Shown: piece after piece, positions 51,001 to 63,000 of the stretch
Position numbering within the stretch: the first letter of the stretch is position 1
Layout of the letters: the number at the start of each line of letters is the position of its first letter
Source of the DNA: Membranipora membranacea
Lineage: Eukaryota; Bryozoa; Gymnolaemata; Cheilostomatida; Membraniporidae
Direction of reading: 5' to 3'
Assembly: GCA_914767715.1 (NCBI GenBank)
Contig: OU612075.1
Coordinates: 11,346,001-11,410,000, forward strand
DNA length: 64,000 bases
Notes under the pieces: model-generated
The model's database searches: none
Seen by the model: the letters and a program-made list of their open reading frames with translations, nothing else
What the model was told of the DNA's origin: nothing
Position numbers and translations under genes: made by a program

Positions 51001-54000
51001 TTCTGGCATATCGAACAATCTACATGCTTTACCAGAAAGAGGTATACACCCGAGGGCGCTGGGGGCTGGCACAGTCAACCTTTAAAGCTCCCCCAATGTG
51101 ATTCAAACCCACAACTCTTGCAGCACTAATCGCCTGGTGCAGCAAGATCTACATGCTTTACCATATAGTATTCAGACAGGCGACAGGGATATATCCAAAG
51201 AGCTATAATACCTCTAGAGTGGACAATGCAGTGCTCAAATGAGTAAATTCATGGCACAAAGAACGCAATCGGTTAGCAAAAGCTAAAAGGCAGATCATTG
51301 ACTTTATCATTTGCAATGAAGTTAAATTATTTGCGCACATAGCCATTTCCCCATGTATTTAGCACCATGCAGATCACTAAAAGGTCATTTCTCTAGCAGT
51401 CAGTGGATTAATATTCACTGTCTTCTCACATTAAAATAATCCAAAATCTCAACTGCAAACACATCCTTTTAAATTGCAACTACAGGGCTATCTGGTTGTC
51501 CTTGCCAGCCATGGTAGGTATGTGTCCTGTGTCTGAAGATATACCTTCATATCCAGCAAGTTCGCTTCATCTGTACAATACAACCTACGATGGCTTGAGA
51601 TAACAGGGGTTGCAGGTAGCCAGTTTTAAAAACTGATTGTAGGCGCGACAGAAGACAGCTACTTCTGTGATTTGCAGTAGCAATTTACATAATTTTCAGA
51701 TTCAGATTTTATGCTGATTCAATTCAAGTGTAAGATTTAGGGCTTTGATTACATGGCATTCAATTCAGTCACCAAGTGCTACCCAGGTGGCAGCTGGAGG
51801 TTTTTGTAGTGCCGGAACTTTTCAACAACTGTACACAATTTGTGTCATACAATTTTTGCTCAGCTGCATGTTACTGTTAGTATACAATAAGAATTGAAAT
51901 CTTCAAACTAACTGGGTTCTAACCAGGTTAAGTCAACATTCTACCTACCCACGAGACTGTGCTAGAGCATAACCTCACAGAGTAAGGATATATATAATAT
52001 ATTCATATATATCTTTACTATGTGATAACCTGTTGTCATAATACTGAAATGTGGCATTTGAAGTTTATGAGTTTCACCTCCAACTGCTACTTTACTAAGG
52101 TGTAAAAGACTTGTACTCTTTTACTCTCACATTCTAATATGCTAATTGCTACTAATACAGTTGTACAGAATGTAATCAATGTCAGTTGCATGGTACTGTA
52201 CGGAAAAAATAAACTCACTGAGTGTGTAGGAGCTTTAATGAGAGACACCCGACACAGCTATCATAAGCTAATCAGGCAAGAACACTCAGCGGTAAAAACC
52301 GGCAACACCTGTAATTGCTTACTAAGATGTTTCCACTGTTGAATTTTGGAGAACATAGAGAGAATTTTTACTCATTACTAGAGAAATGACTTGCGATTGC
52401 ACGGCATCATTGTGAAAAAGTGGCCTTAACAACCCCAAAAATTAAATTGGCATATTACTCATAACTCTAGCAGCATAAAGCTAGCCTTGTTCATGCGGCC
52501 AAAAAAAACCAAGACCCATGGTCACGTGAACAAGGCTAGCACAAAGCTTGTCCAGGGAAGTAATTTTAGTGTGACAAAATATTGCAGTTGCCTTTTGAAT
52601 ATTTAAAATTAATCTATCTCTCTACTCTCTAGAAAGTATGGGAACATGATAATATGAAACAAAGAACTAGTGCATCAGCTTACAAATTAGAGCTATTGAT
52701 AAAGGCACTAAATTATATGCTTATTGTCAATACCCAAGCCCTAAACCATAGAGTTGACAAGCTGGTACTGAACTGATAGAATTATCTGGCTGAATGTGCA
52801 AATATATAATAACAGAGACAGGACACACCTAAATATAGCTGGTAGGAACTATCCATGGCAAAACCAGCTAGCCCTATAATTGCGATTTAAGAGGATGTGG
52901 TTGTGATTTTGGCCTATGGCAGACCTATGGGAGACCATGGGATATTTTTCCGCTGACTGCTAGAAAAATTATCTGCAAGTGATCTACACTGTATTACATG
53001 AAATTTTCCTTTACAAAAAACATTAAGTTCTCTAAAACTCAATTTTCATGCCCAATGATAATAGTCTTAATGATGTAAACACTAGCCATGCACAATCAGA
53101 TTCCGTTATGTCATGGATTTACACAATTAGCTTTCTAAAATTTTTACAACTCCTTCAGCTAAGTTCAATGACCAAACCCTACTGTGACATAATGCTAGAA
53201 TTCAATAGCTAAGCTATTCAACTCACTCACAAAGAACACTCAGTGGCAAAAACCGGCAACATCTGTTGTTGCTAACTAAGATGTATTCGTGAGTGGATTT
53301 GGAGAACATTGAGCTATTTTTACCTCACTACTAGAGCAATGACTTGCAATTGCAAGGTATCATTATGAAAAAGGGGATACAACTGCACCAAAACTTAAGT
53401 TTGCGTGCCCAATTATAATGCTCATAACTCGAGCAGCATAAAGCTGGTCCAGGCAAGAATCTTTAGTGTGACAAAATATTGCAGTTGCCTTTCGAAGTTT
53501 TAAAATTAACCTATCTCTCTACTCTCTAGAAAGTATGGGAACATGAGAATATGAAACAAAGAACTAGTGCATCAGCTTACAAATTAGAGCTATTGATAAA
53601 GACCCTCAATTCTATGCTTAATTGTCAATACCCAATTCCTAAACCATGAGTTAAACACTATAGAGTTGACAGTGCAGTGCTCAAAGCCAGGTCTTTTTAT
53701 TAAATATTTACAACTCCTTCAGCTCCACTCCTGCCGCTGCTGGGACTGAACCAGGATCTCCCTCGTCAGCACCCTTTGAAGTCATTTTGTGCAAGCGCTC
53801 GCTGACCATTCAGCCACGCCTAATTGGATTTAGTTAGATTCAACCGGTATGTGTATTCCGTCAAAAAAGTCATTCGTCCCAATCGGAATATGACTTTAAT
53901 GGCAATTACTCCCGAAATTGCAACATGGGACCATTGTGATTATGATATCGCTCTTTAAAAATTGTATGTATTATGTCACTGTTAATAAATATGTAACTTG

Positions 54001-57000
54001 GATCATAACTCACCAGCTGATCCGGAATACCTCTGTATCCCTTGTGATGTGTCTCACGTAGATGAGTCATCAACCGTCGCACACTAAGATCCCTGAACTG
54101 AAGATGACAATATGAGCATTTCAGTGGACTCGCACTTTGGTTTTCGGTGACAGAAGCTAGAAAAATGATATGGCTGAACTTGAAAAGAGCATGTAAAATT
54201 GTCTGCTTAATCAGTAGATCCTTGAAGATATAGGAATAATGGGTAATTAGGGCATTTCACACATAGTTTAAATAGGTGGTCAAATGGAAGGACCTTTACA
54301 TCAGTACTCATTCAAATCTGCAAAACTAAATGAACAACCTGCACAATTTACTGTGCTCTTCCACAACTGGAAGAAAATGGTCAGTCTTTTAACTTAATGG
54401 TTGCTCTTTCCATATTTCACTATGCACTGAAAAACTAGATATTATCCATGGAATTAATATATGTTCGTTATTTTTAAGCCTATAGTTTCATCACATTCTT
54501 TGAATCTCAGACAAAATTCTCAACTATTGGATCTGCATCTGAGACGATCTCCGAAGGTGAAGAGGTAATAGATTTATAGCCAAAACATTGCTGTATTAGA
54601 TTATATTATCAACATCCATTGGGGTAGGGAAGGGTAGGGTAGGGAATAGGCCTACATTTGCAAGCAAAATGGAAATGTGTGCAGGCAGGCATAGCAAACG
54701 GGTTCAGAACAACTTACCTGACTCCATTGTTTATTGCAACAGAATATCCTTTCTTTAACTTCAATTATCTTCAGAGATACTATCAGTTGTTCACACCATG
54801 AACAGCAAACAGTGGCAGAGAATAGTCTTCAAAGAAAAGTAATAACAATTTTAGAGCAAATATATTTTGCTTAGAACTTATGTGATGGAGCCTTTACAAT
54901 GGGGAGATTAAGGTGAAGAAATAATAGCATACAAAATTGGTTACTGTTCATAGTTTAAGTCATTGCTAGAAGTGTAATCATTACATCACCCGCATTGCAA
55001 CGATGAGCATAACAGGAGCCATGTCAACATTACTAGAGGAGGATTTTGAATTTGATGAACACATACTTCATCAATTTGGGCAGAATGTTGTCAGCATAGC
55101 TCAAGGTAAGAACAATGACTGTGCATTTTCGGTATTTAATTCATCAGGTTTTGGAATGAAGTTCATTGGTTTTGGAATTAGAAAGATTCATCCTAACTTA
55201 AAAAGCCTACTGGTTTAAAACTTGTTTATAAGTAGTTGATGAGAAAAATTTCCACAGCAAGAGTGAATGATTGCTGTATTAGGCATACAATGTTAGTTTC
55301 AGACTGTTTTCACCTAAGTAGCCACCGACCATTATATTCTACCCCCAGCACAGAAGTGACATTGTGATGCGACCCTCAGCAGAAATGTCATGGATAAGTA
55401 TAGTGGATAAGATAAGCTAATCATGTTCCTGTTAATTGTAGAGCACAAAATAAACTCAGTTGAAGTATTCCGAAAGCTGGATTATCAAGATCTAAACATG
55501 TTTACTTCTGACTATTCAGTATTAGTAGAGCTGCGGAGCTACTACAAGTCACTACAGGTATGGGTTAATTTTTTTTCATAAGGCCTACTTGCCAATCTAA
55601 CCATTGATCTAACCAAGGAGTAACAACTTGAGTAAAGAATAACTTCCGACTGATGTTTGTTGGAAATATATATACATATATTATACCTCTATAAATGAAT
55701 AGATCACAGGACAGGTCTACTCCAAAATCCCAGGTTTTGTAGTAGACCTGTGGAATAGATGTCATTTTTTCATGGTGGGACTGGGTGTTTAATTCATTTG
55801 CCAGTGCAACAAACAGCTACAGTTCAAGCAATGAACTCCCTCTTGGTTCAAGCAAGTTCATGCCATGAATCAATGTTAAATAAGGCGCAACTGTTCACAT
55901 TTCTTTCATCTGTTTGAATGCTCTAAGTAAAATAATCATACTAGTTCATCTTACTCACCTTCTTCAATTTATTATCAGTGCAACTCCTTAGGTTCCTCGT
56001 CTGTAACTGTAGTATTGTCTGAAATTATTGCTCACTAAACACTACTCTGATTAGTTCAATAGTTGATACATCCTGCTAATTGGTTCCTTAGAACAAAAAG
56101 CTCTCACAATTGGTCATGACTCTCTTTTAAAAAAAGGCACCAAAATGATTTAAGTGGTAGTTTCACTTTCCATACAAACTGAAACTACCTTGAACATAAC
56201 TATTTGGGATTTCCATGTGTGGATAGTCAATGACAACGGGGATTTTCCTGACAACCAGTACTATTAGTCAAGCAGTTAGGTACACCAATGAACTAAACTT
56301 AGTTCATTGGGTACAACCCTTTGATTATGGCTTGTCATGCAGGCTACTATGTTAACAGCTTGAACTTCACAGTGTGGAATTGACATGCACAGTTGCCTGT
56401 ACTGTAATAGTAGCCTACCGTACACTACAGACATTTTCTTGGCTCATTTCTTTCCATAAGTATAAGGTGAAACTTTTCTTGAATTAACATGCTGAAGAAG
56501 CTTATCCATAGGCACCTGAGTTACAAGCATGTATACATTGCCAATGTCTATGATCATAGAAAGTGGCAAAGTATACATGCTTGTAACTCCATATGGCTAT
56601 GAGCATATCCGACAAGTTTGTCAACTCACAATCACCAGTAGATCAATGATGTGAATGATTGGAAATGTGGCCATGACTGAACAAGCAGGCACTTTTAAGC
56701 TGTTACACTCTTTGTTGATGTGAAGCTCTAACCATCTAAATCTTCCTTTAACAGACTTCCACTGACTTACAAAAAAGAACTAGCTCACCGACTTTGACAC
56801 CGAGTGGTCCTCAATCAAAACGACTGAGCACTTCAACCCCAATGGTGAGTGAATGACCCATTATGATGAGTAAAACATCTGTATGGCTGGAAAACTGTTC
56901 TGACTTTAAATTGCTTGTAAACGAAACACAAGGAGTCAATCAGCCATCAAAATTTGCCTGTTTTGTGAAGACTTAACATAATCTCTAGCATTTGATCAAC

Positions 57001-60000
57001 TTAGTGGATGACATCAATTACTGTTGGCCTCAAAAGTTTGTTGACTCCCCAAGCCTGATTTGACCAAGCGTTATATACACTTTTGTCATCGGTCTCTGCC
57101 ACTACAGTAACTGATACACAATGACAGAAGATGATACATATCTGTCAATAAAAATTCTTCTGTATTCTGGAAACCCTATTCATGCTGACTTGATGGATGT
57201 TGTTGGGTTCGTTTTAGATGCCACATCTTATGAAAGACGATGAGAGTGATGATGATAATGGTTTGCAGGTATGTAACTTGTGCTATTTTCATGTTATTGA
57301 TCAATGGTTGATTTTGATTAATAAATGTATGACAGAAGTGCACCACATACACCTGAAGTAATTTTGCCGAGGTTCATGTCGTCCATATTTTATAGCCACG
57401 CAAAAACAATTCCACAAAAAGCTGTGCTATTTCGGAATTTGAAGCTGGTTTGTGAAAATATTGCAATCTGACTCAAGTGACAAATATTTTGCACCATAAT
57501 AAACCCCTTGATATATTTGATTGATCAAACATGCTTCTGATGAACTAGAGATTGTTAGATCACAACTCAGAGCAGGGGGAGGCTATTTGATGACAAGAAC
57601 AACATGGAATATTTTTGTCACAAAATATTCATTCGTACAAAGTGAATTACAATCTCATATCAGGTGCATCAAACGTTCTCACAGTTATTAGCTCATTAGC
57701 CTTGGCGATTTCGGAAATTATTTATGACTGGGTGAATAGCAGTCGTAAAATTCATAGAGCTAATCGACCTCATTTATATAGTTACAATAGTCAATGATCA
57801 ATTTAAACAGTTTGCCTTTGGTGGCACACACCGATATAAATTTTTTATGCCACATGTGGTGAGTGGCAGTGTCCAGAACATTTTCCAGGGTCTTTACTTT
57901 ATCAATTTTCAAAGAGACAGTGCTCAGGTCAGGCTAATACCATTGGAGTTTATGATATTTTGAGTTTTAAATTGTCCATGAAGTGTCTCCAGTCTAGCAA
58001 TCAGGATGGTCGAGCAAGGCTTGCAACTAAAAAAATACTGTGTCATCAATATGTTAGTACACAAATTATTTTGTTTGGATGTAGGTGACAAATGAAAGTA
58101 TTCTCAACAGACCCAACATGAAATCAGAATCTATCACTTCAGCAGACTCAAACTCACTACTGACACATTACAGAGCATCATGGAGCATGGAGTCAGAAAG
58201 CAAAGTAAAAGTTACCAACCTTCCAACAACAACGGTGAGATAAAAGTCTTGAATCCACCCAACATTTGTTTACTTATGTCATGTATTCAAATTTTGGAAA
58301 AATTGTCTAGTTTACAATGTATTGGTGGTTATCCATTATTACTGCTGAGTTCCTGCGCTACAAGCAACACCCCCTTGTCCATCAAATCACAATAATGGTT
58401 TTATGCAAGCAGGGAGGGTGTAAGAAGCATTACAATGAATCTCTGTATAAAGTTGTTTCCCCCTTGACATTAAGGGGATAACTCCGAACAGTTTGCCAAG
58501 ATAAACGTATTGCCAAGCATAGACACTCTAGACAAAATAAACCTCTCATTATATTTCAATGTAATATTTTCTGAAAGACCTTCAATGCAAGTGGTATTTC
58601 TTACAGTGCTCATCGAACGAAAGTCATAATACTGAGGCAGCTCATACTTCTAAGGTGCCCAAGACATCCCTGATTTGTCAGACTCCTCCCAGTACACCAA
58701 AGGAACCTAAAAAACCTGACTCTTTCCTGCTCTCACAGTTTGTAAGTAGTATTTTGTTCTGTTTTCGTTGAGAAATAAACAATAACTTATGAAGATAGTC
58801 ACAGGTGTTGCTAATTCCATTTTTCTTATGCTCGCTCATCATCATATTGTTTAAGCTGTGGTGTGAGTGAATAAATATATATTCGATATTGACTGTCAGT
58901 GCAGGGTTCCAACCTGTGCACTGCCTGTGTAGCTGTTGTTACTCTAGTATACAAGCAATCATATTGTGTCTATGCATAAAGGATTTTTACTGAACTTGTC
59001 ATTTCAAATTTCGTAGATTGTGCAATAGAAACTGCATGAGATAAAGTTATTGTTAAGAAATCACATTTTTGGTATCATTCTCGAATTCTCAGTCTAATTT
59101 AGAAAACCCATTTTCGCTTAAAGTTGATATGTGAAGGCACTAGAAAGTTACTACTATAATGATAGTATATACAAAATAGTACCCTTTTAGTACCTTCCAT
59201 CTCAACTTTTGAATTGAAATCAGTGGAATCTTTGCCACTTCCTGTTGATAAACCTTTCTAAATTAGGCTAAGAACTCTAGAGTGTCACTAAAAACCTGAT
59301 TCCTTCATTATACCACTGAGATTTGATTCGCCAATTCTGTATTTTCATTTTTGGTCAGTCTTCTCAAGTATCATGGGGATTTTGTTACAGTGTTCCAGTC
59401 TCCGATTAGACTTCAAAAGCATTCTCGATCCCGTCATTGTTAACTTGGAGCTGCAAAAGCTGAGGGATATCGCCAAATCGGAAGAGATGCCGAGCTGGGA
59501 GAAGCGTCACGTTCTCAACCAATCAGCAGCTTATGTGGAAAACCAAGTGTATGACAGATTCGGCACATAGTGAGTGGATATTATAACAAAAGGAAATATG
59601 TGGTTCTCAAGTCCTGCCTTCCACCGCTAAAACCTGCACAAGTACCACTTAGTTTCATGAGTAAATTTTTAGGTAGACAGTAGACAATCAGAAAGTTCTG
59701 TTGTAATTTGAATTTATTGGAAACCACGAAAAATGCAAAACAAATCGTAGAGCAAGCGACCAATATCTATTACCTTATTATCAACATGAAATATATATGT
59801 ATATATATCTTTATATTTTATGTATATTATACTAGTTAATCAGAATTGTTTTTGGATAGAATCACGCTCAATGTGGTCTAGTGCAATTGGTTAGCAAGCT
59901 TATTATCCACTGTCAGGAGATTAATTGCAGTAGTTAGTAAGGGACCTATTGGGTGAGCAATCTAACAAGTGGATTGTCCCAACTTTCAGCACCTTGGGTG

Positions 60001-63000
60001 TTTCTACTACCTTGTGTTTTGAGATTCTCAATCACTTTCAAACTTACAAGCATAACTCCTACTTCATTTCTTACAGTTTGATCGACAAAATGGTGAAGTC
60101 TGTGCTTGCCCGGAAATTAGTTGAATTCTTCCCATGTACCTTAGTACCCTCCATAGAATGTTAGCACACTTAAGTTCATCAACTTACATCACTCTGAATA
60201 ACATCATCCATTATCAATATGTTAAATCTCCGATATGATATACCCCAATAATGATGTGTTCAAAATGTATACTCTCCTAAAGCAATACTAGAGTTGTCTT
60301 CTCCCATTACATGAGGGGCCAACTCCCAACTGAATATGAAGAAAAAAAAAACATCCAAATGATCAGTTGCCAAGTAACCTCAAAGCTTCAAATCCCTAGT
60401 CAGTTGATGACAGCCAAATGTCAATATGATACCACTTGATATGCAGCCACTATTTCTCAATAGTTTTCCAGTGATTAATCTGAGTTAGTTATGTTATGAC
60501 TTGTGACTAGACTTCCTTTTAATTCTAGATACATAAAGAATTTGGGCGCATTCTCCCCACCGTCGACTTCGAGGAGTTTACAGGATTCGTGGAAAAGTGG
60601 CTAGAAAGAGTTGAAACTGCAGGTAAGCCAATGTTTTCCTTAAAGTGAAAACTTAGTGTACTCAATCTAGTTGCAGCCTACCAATAAATCGAATCAAAGT
60701 GTTTAGGACGACTGCTGCTCAATCGTCTATGAATGTTGAGATGCGATAGCCATATTAGTATTAAACCTTGACATGATACTTTACCAAGCACAACATTTGA
60801 GTACAACGTGGGATATGTAGTGATATCAATTTGTGTACTAGAAATGTATTTGCAGTCCGCAGTTCAGATCTTTGATGATAACCGGTTCAATTTCAATCTG
60901 TGATTACGAGTTCAAGAATTGCAGTAGACTTAGCAGCTTGTCATGAACAATCTGATGATTTTTTGCACTATAACTGAAAAATGCAGTGATCAATACCACC
61001 AAATTTATCACAACAAGCAGCTGAACCTATTGTAGTTTTCTCATTCTTAATTGGATCAAGATTGATTGAGTTACGAAAAATATGAATTGCTGGCTGCAAA
61101 TCAATGATAACACCATTGCCACCAGGCATTTCAATGCCGTATCTCACCCACACAGTTATATATCTCGCTGTCTCAATGCCATCCCTCCATAGTACCTGTT
61201 TCTAGAAAAATTGTGGCATCCCCTGAGGCATTGTAGTTGCTCCCATCAACCACATCTATCTATAAGTTGTATTCATTTGGCTGGTAAATTCCCCGCATCA
61301 GGGTAGAGCAGATAGACATTTACAATTTGTGGTATCTCTTCCCCCCAGCCGGTTAGCTTCTAATTGACAATATTAAACATAGCTGAAAATAGCATTTCAG
61401 TGCAAGATTTATACAGACATTTTAACAATTGTCAAAATTATTGTGAGATTATCTTTTGCAATCTTCTATCTTTTAGAGAATCTCATAACGATGGTGAAGT
61501 TTCTAAGCCAGAAGGCAAAGCCGGAGAGGGAGTTGATCATGGAGGCTGACCCTGTCAGCAGTGCGCTGTGCACTAAAGTGCCAGTGCTCACATACTTCAG
61601 CCGGAAGGTCTCTGTTGTGGTGCCTGGAGGCTCAGTCCTCAAGGCAAGGACCATGGCCGAGGCAGTCCGGCTGTTGTTTATGCTGTTCTGGGTATGTAAC
61701 ATCGAATACCCAGACAGCATAAAATCTTTTTATGGAGTACTAGACAAATTTTGTAGGATCATTTATAAAAAAAGAATAAACCTGGGCCAACGTGCGAGAG
61801 ATGCGGCGTGCCGTGTAATGAGAGAGTCCATCTAATTAAAAATCTAACATTTTAAATATTTTTTATAATCCACTTTTAAATTTTTTAATCCGAATTTTCT
61901 CACATCTCACATAACACACAAATTTTATTCCCAAAATGGCTGCTAACCAGCAGTTGTATTTTTTACTCAGGCATTGTTTTTATACATTTTATAGCCCTAA
62001 ATACCTTCTTTTGTTACGAAATCTCTTATTTTTACTTCTTTCTTTTCATATTCATACTCAATTTTGATAAAAAATAAAGCAAGTGTGAACTACAAATAAT
62101 TTATCGTATAATATTTTGCACTACATGGAAGCAGAAAAGTAAACAGACAAATCGAGGTCTCAATCATCTCCTACTTGACTCGAACAAATCATATAGAAAG
62201 TTACTCTGAAACCTCCAGCCTAACAAATTACACTCAAGAGTGGTTTGGTAGTGAAACCACGATACTATTGGAGTGACCATTCTTTGTAATCCTTATGAAA
62301 CCAGTGTTATTACATTACACATTTGTTGGTTTCTAATCAACACACAGTATTTTAGTTTCAATTATGAACTAGTATCAAAATGAAACTACCGTGCGATTAT
62401 AGATCATCAATTAGTGTATACACATAATTAGCAATTGAGACAGTTTTGAAACCACCGTGCGATTATATTAATACTATTGTGCATTTGTTTACATTGGGCC
62501 ATTGACTAGCCTGGACTGGGTACAATGATGACCTAGCATTAAAATGAAACCACCGTGCGATTAAATACAATACAGTACCAATTAAGTTTGATACTGCATT
62601 GAAACCACGGTGGCACCCGTTGGGGCGAAACCACCGTGGTATGTAAAAAGTTTCAATATTAAACCAAAATTTATGAGTGTGCGATCTCACGAGCGAATAT
62701 TGAAAGGGTCAACATTATTGCTTCAAAACACAGCTTCTGGTGGTCCAAGAGGGTCAATTTTGGGCTTGTTTTGAAGCTGATTAGCTGGAGAAACAGCTTT
62801 GATAATCTCGATCTTAATTCCATGAATTCATTAACCTTTGTTGAGAATTTCAACCTTTGCATTTGGGCTTGTACAGTGAATAGTCATAAAGACCTCACAA
62901 TTGAGCAGGGGGACAACAATTGCCAGTGGGCACGTGGTCACGAGTAGCCAGTATAACAAGTGTAATTGAGGTGACTTGTCTATAAGGTAAACCTGAACAC

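Larger units (their letters stand above)
43936..62645. mobile_element. Candidate EnSpm-like two-gene transposon, about 18.7 kb
   Basis: The limits are inferred from an older repeat that is split in the same orientation on both sides (43,655-43,935 and 62,645-62,815). Inside are a minus-strand DDE transposase-like gene (54,727-45,582) and a plus-strand SAM-domain/SAMD3-like gene (55,003-61,835), head to head. The right end carries eight copies or variants of GAAACCACCGTGCGATTA within 430 bp. The left side has one good inverted copy (AATCGCACGGTGGATTCA, 44,371-44,388) and weaker ones. Such subterminal repeats are typical of CACTA elements. No clear matching terminal inverted repeat or target duplication is visible, so the left end may be eroded. 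The host site is intron 2 of transporter copy 3. Confidence 0.65.

Noticed and set aside
51040-51145. Possible tRNA gene or SINE on the minus strand
   Set aside because: A B-box-like GGGTTTGAATC is present but there is no convincing A box or cloverleaf.
55003-58741. Resemblance of the plus-strand gene to DNA polymerase alpha subunit B
   Set aside because: Only the Ser/Thr/Pro-rich linker is similar. The phosphoesterase and OB-fold regions are absent, and the C-terminus fits SAMD3-like proteins.
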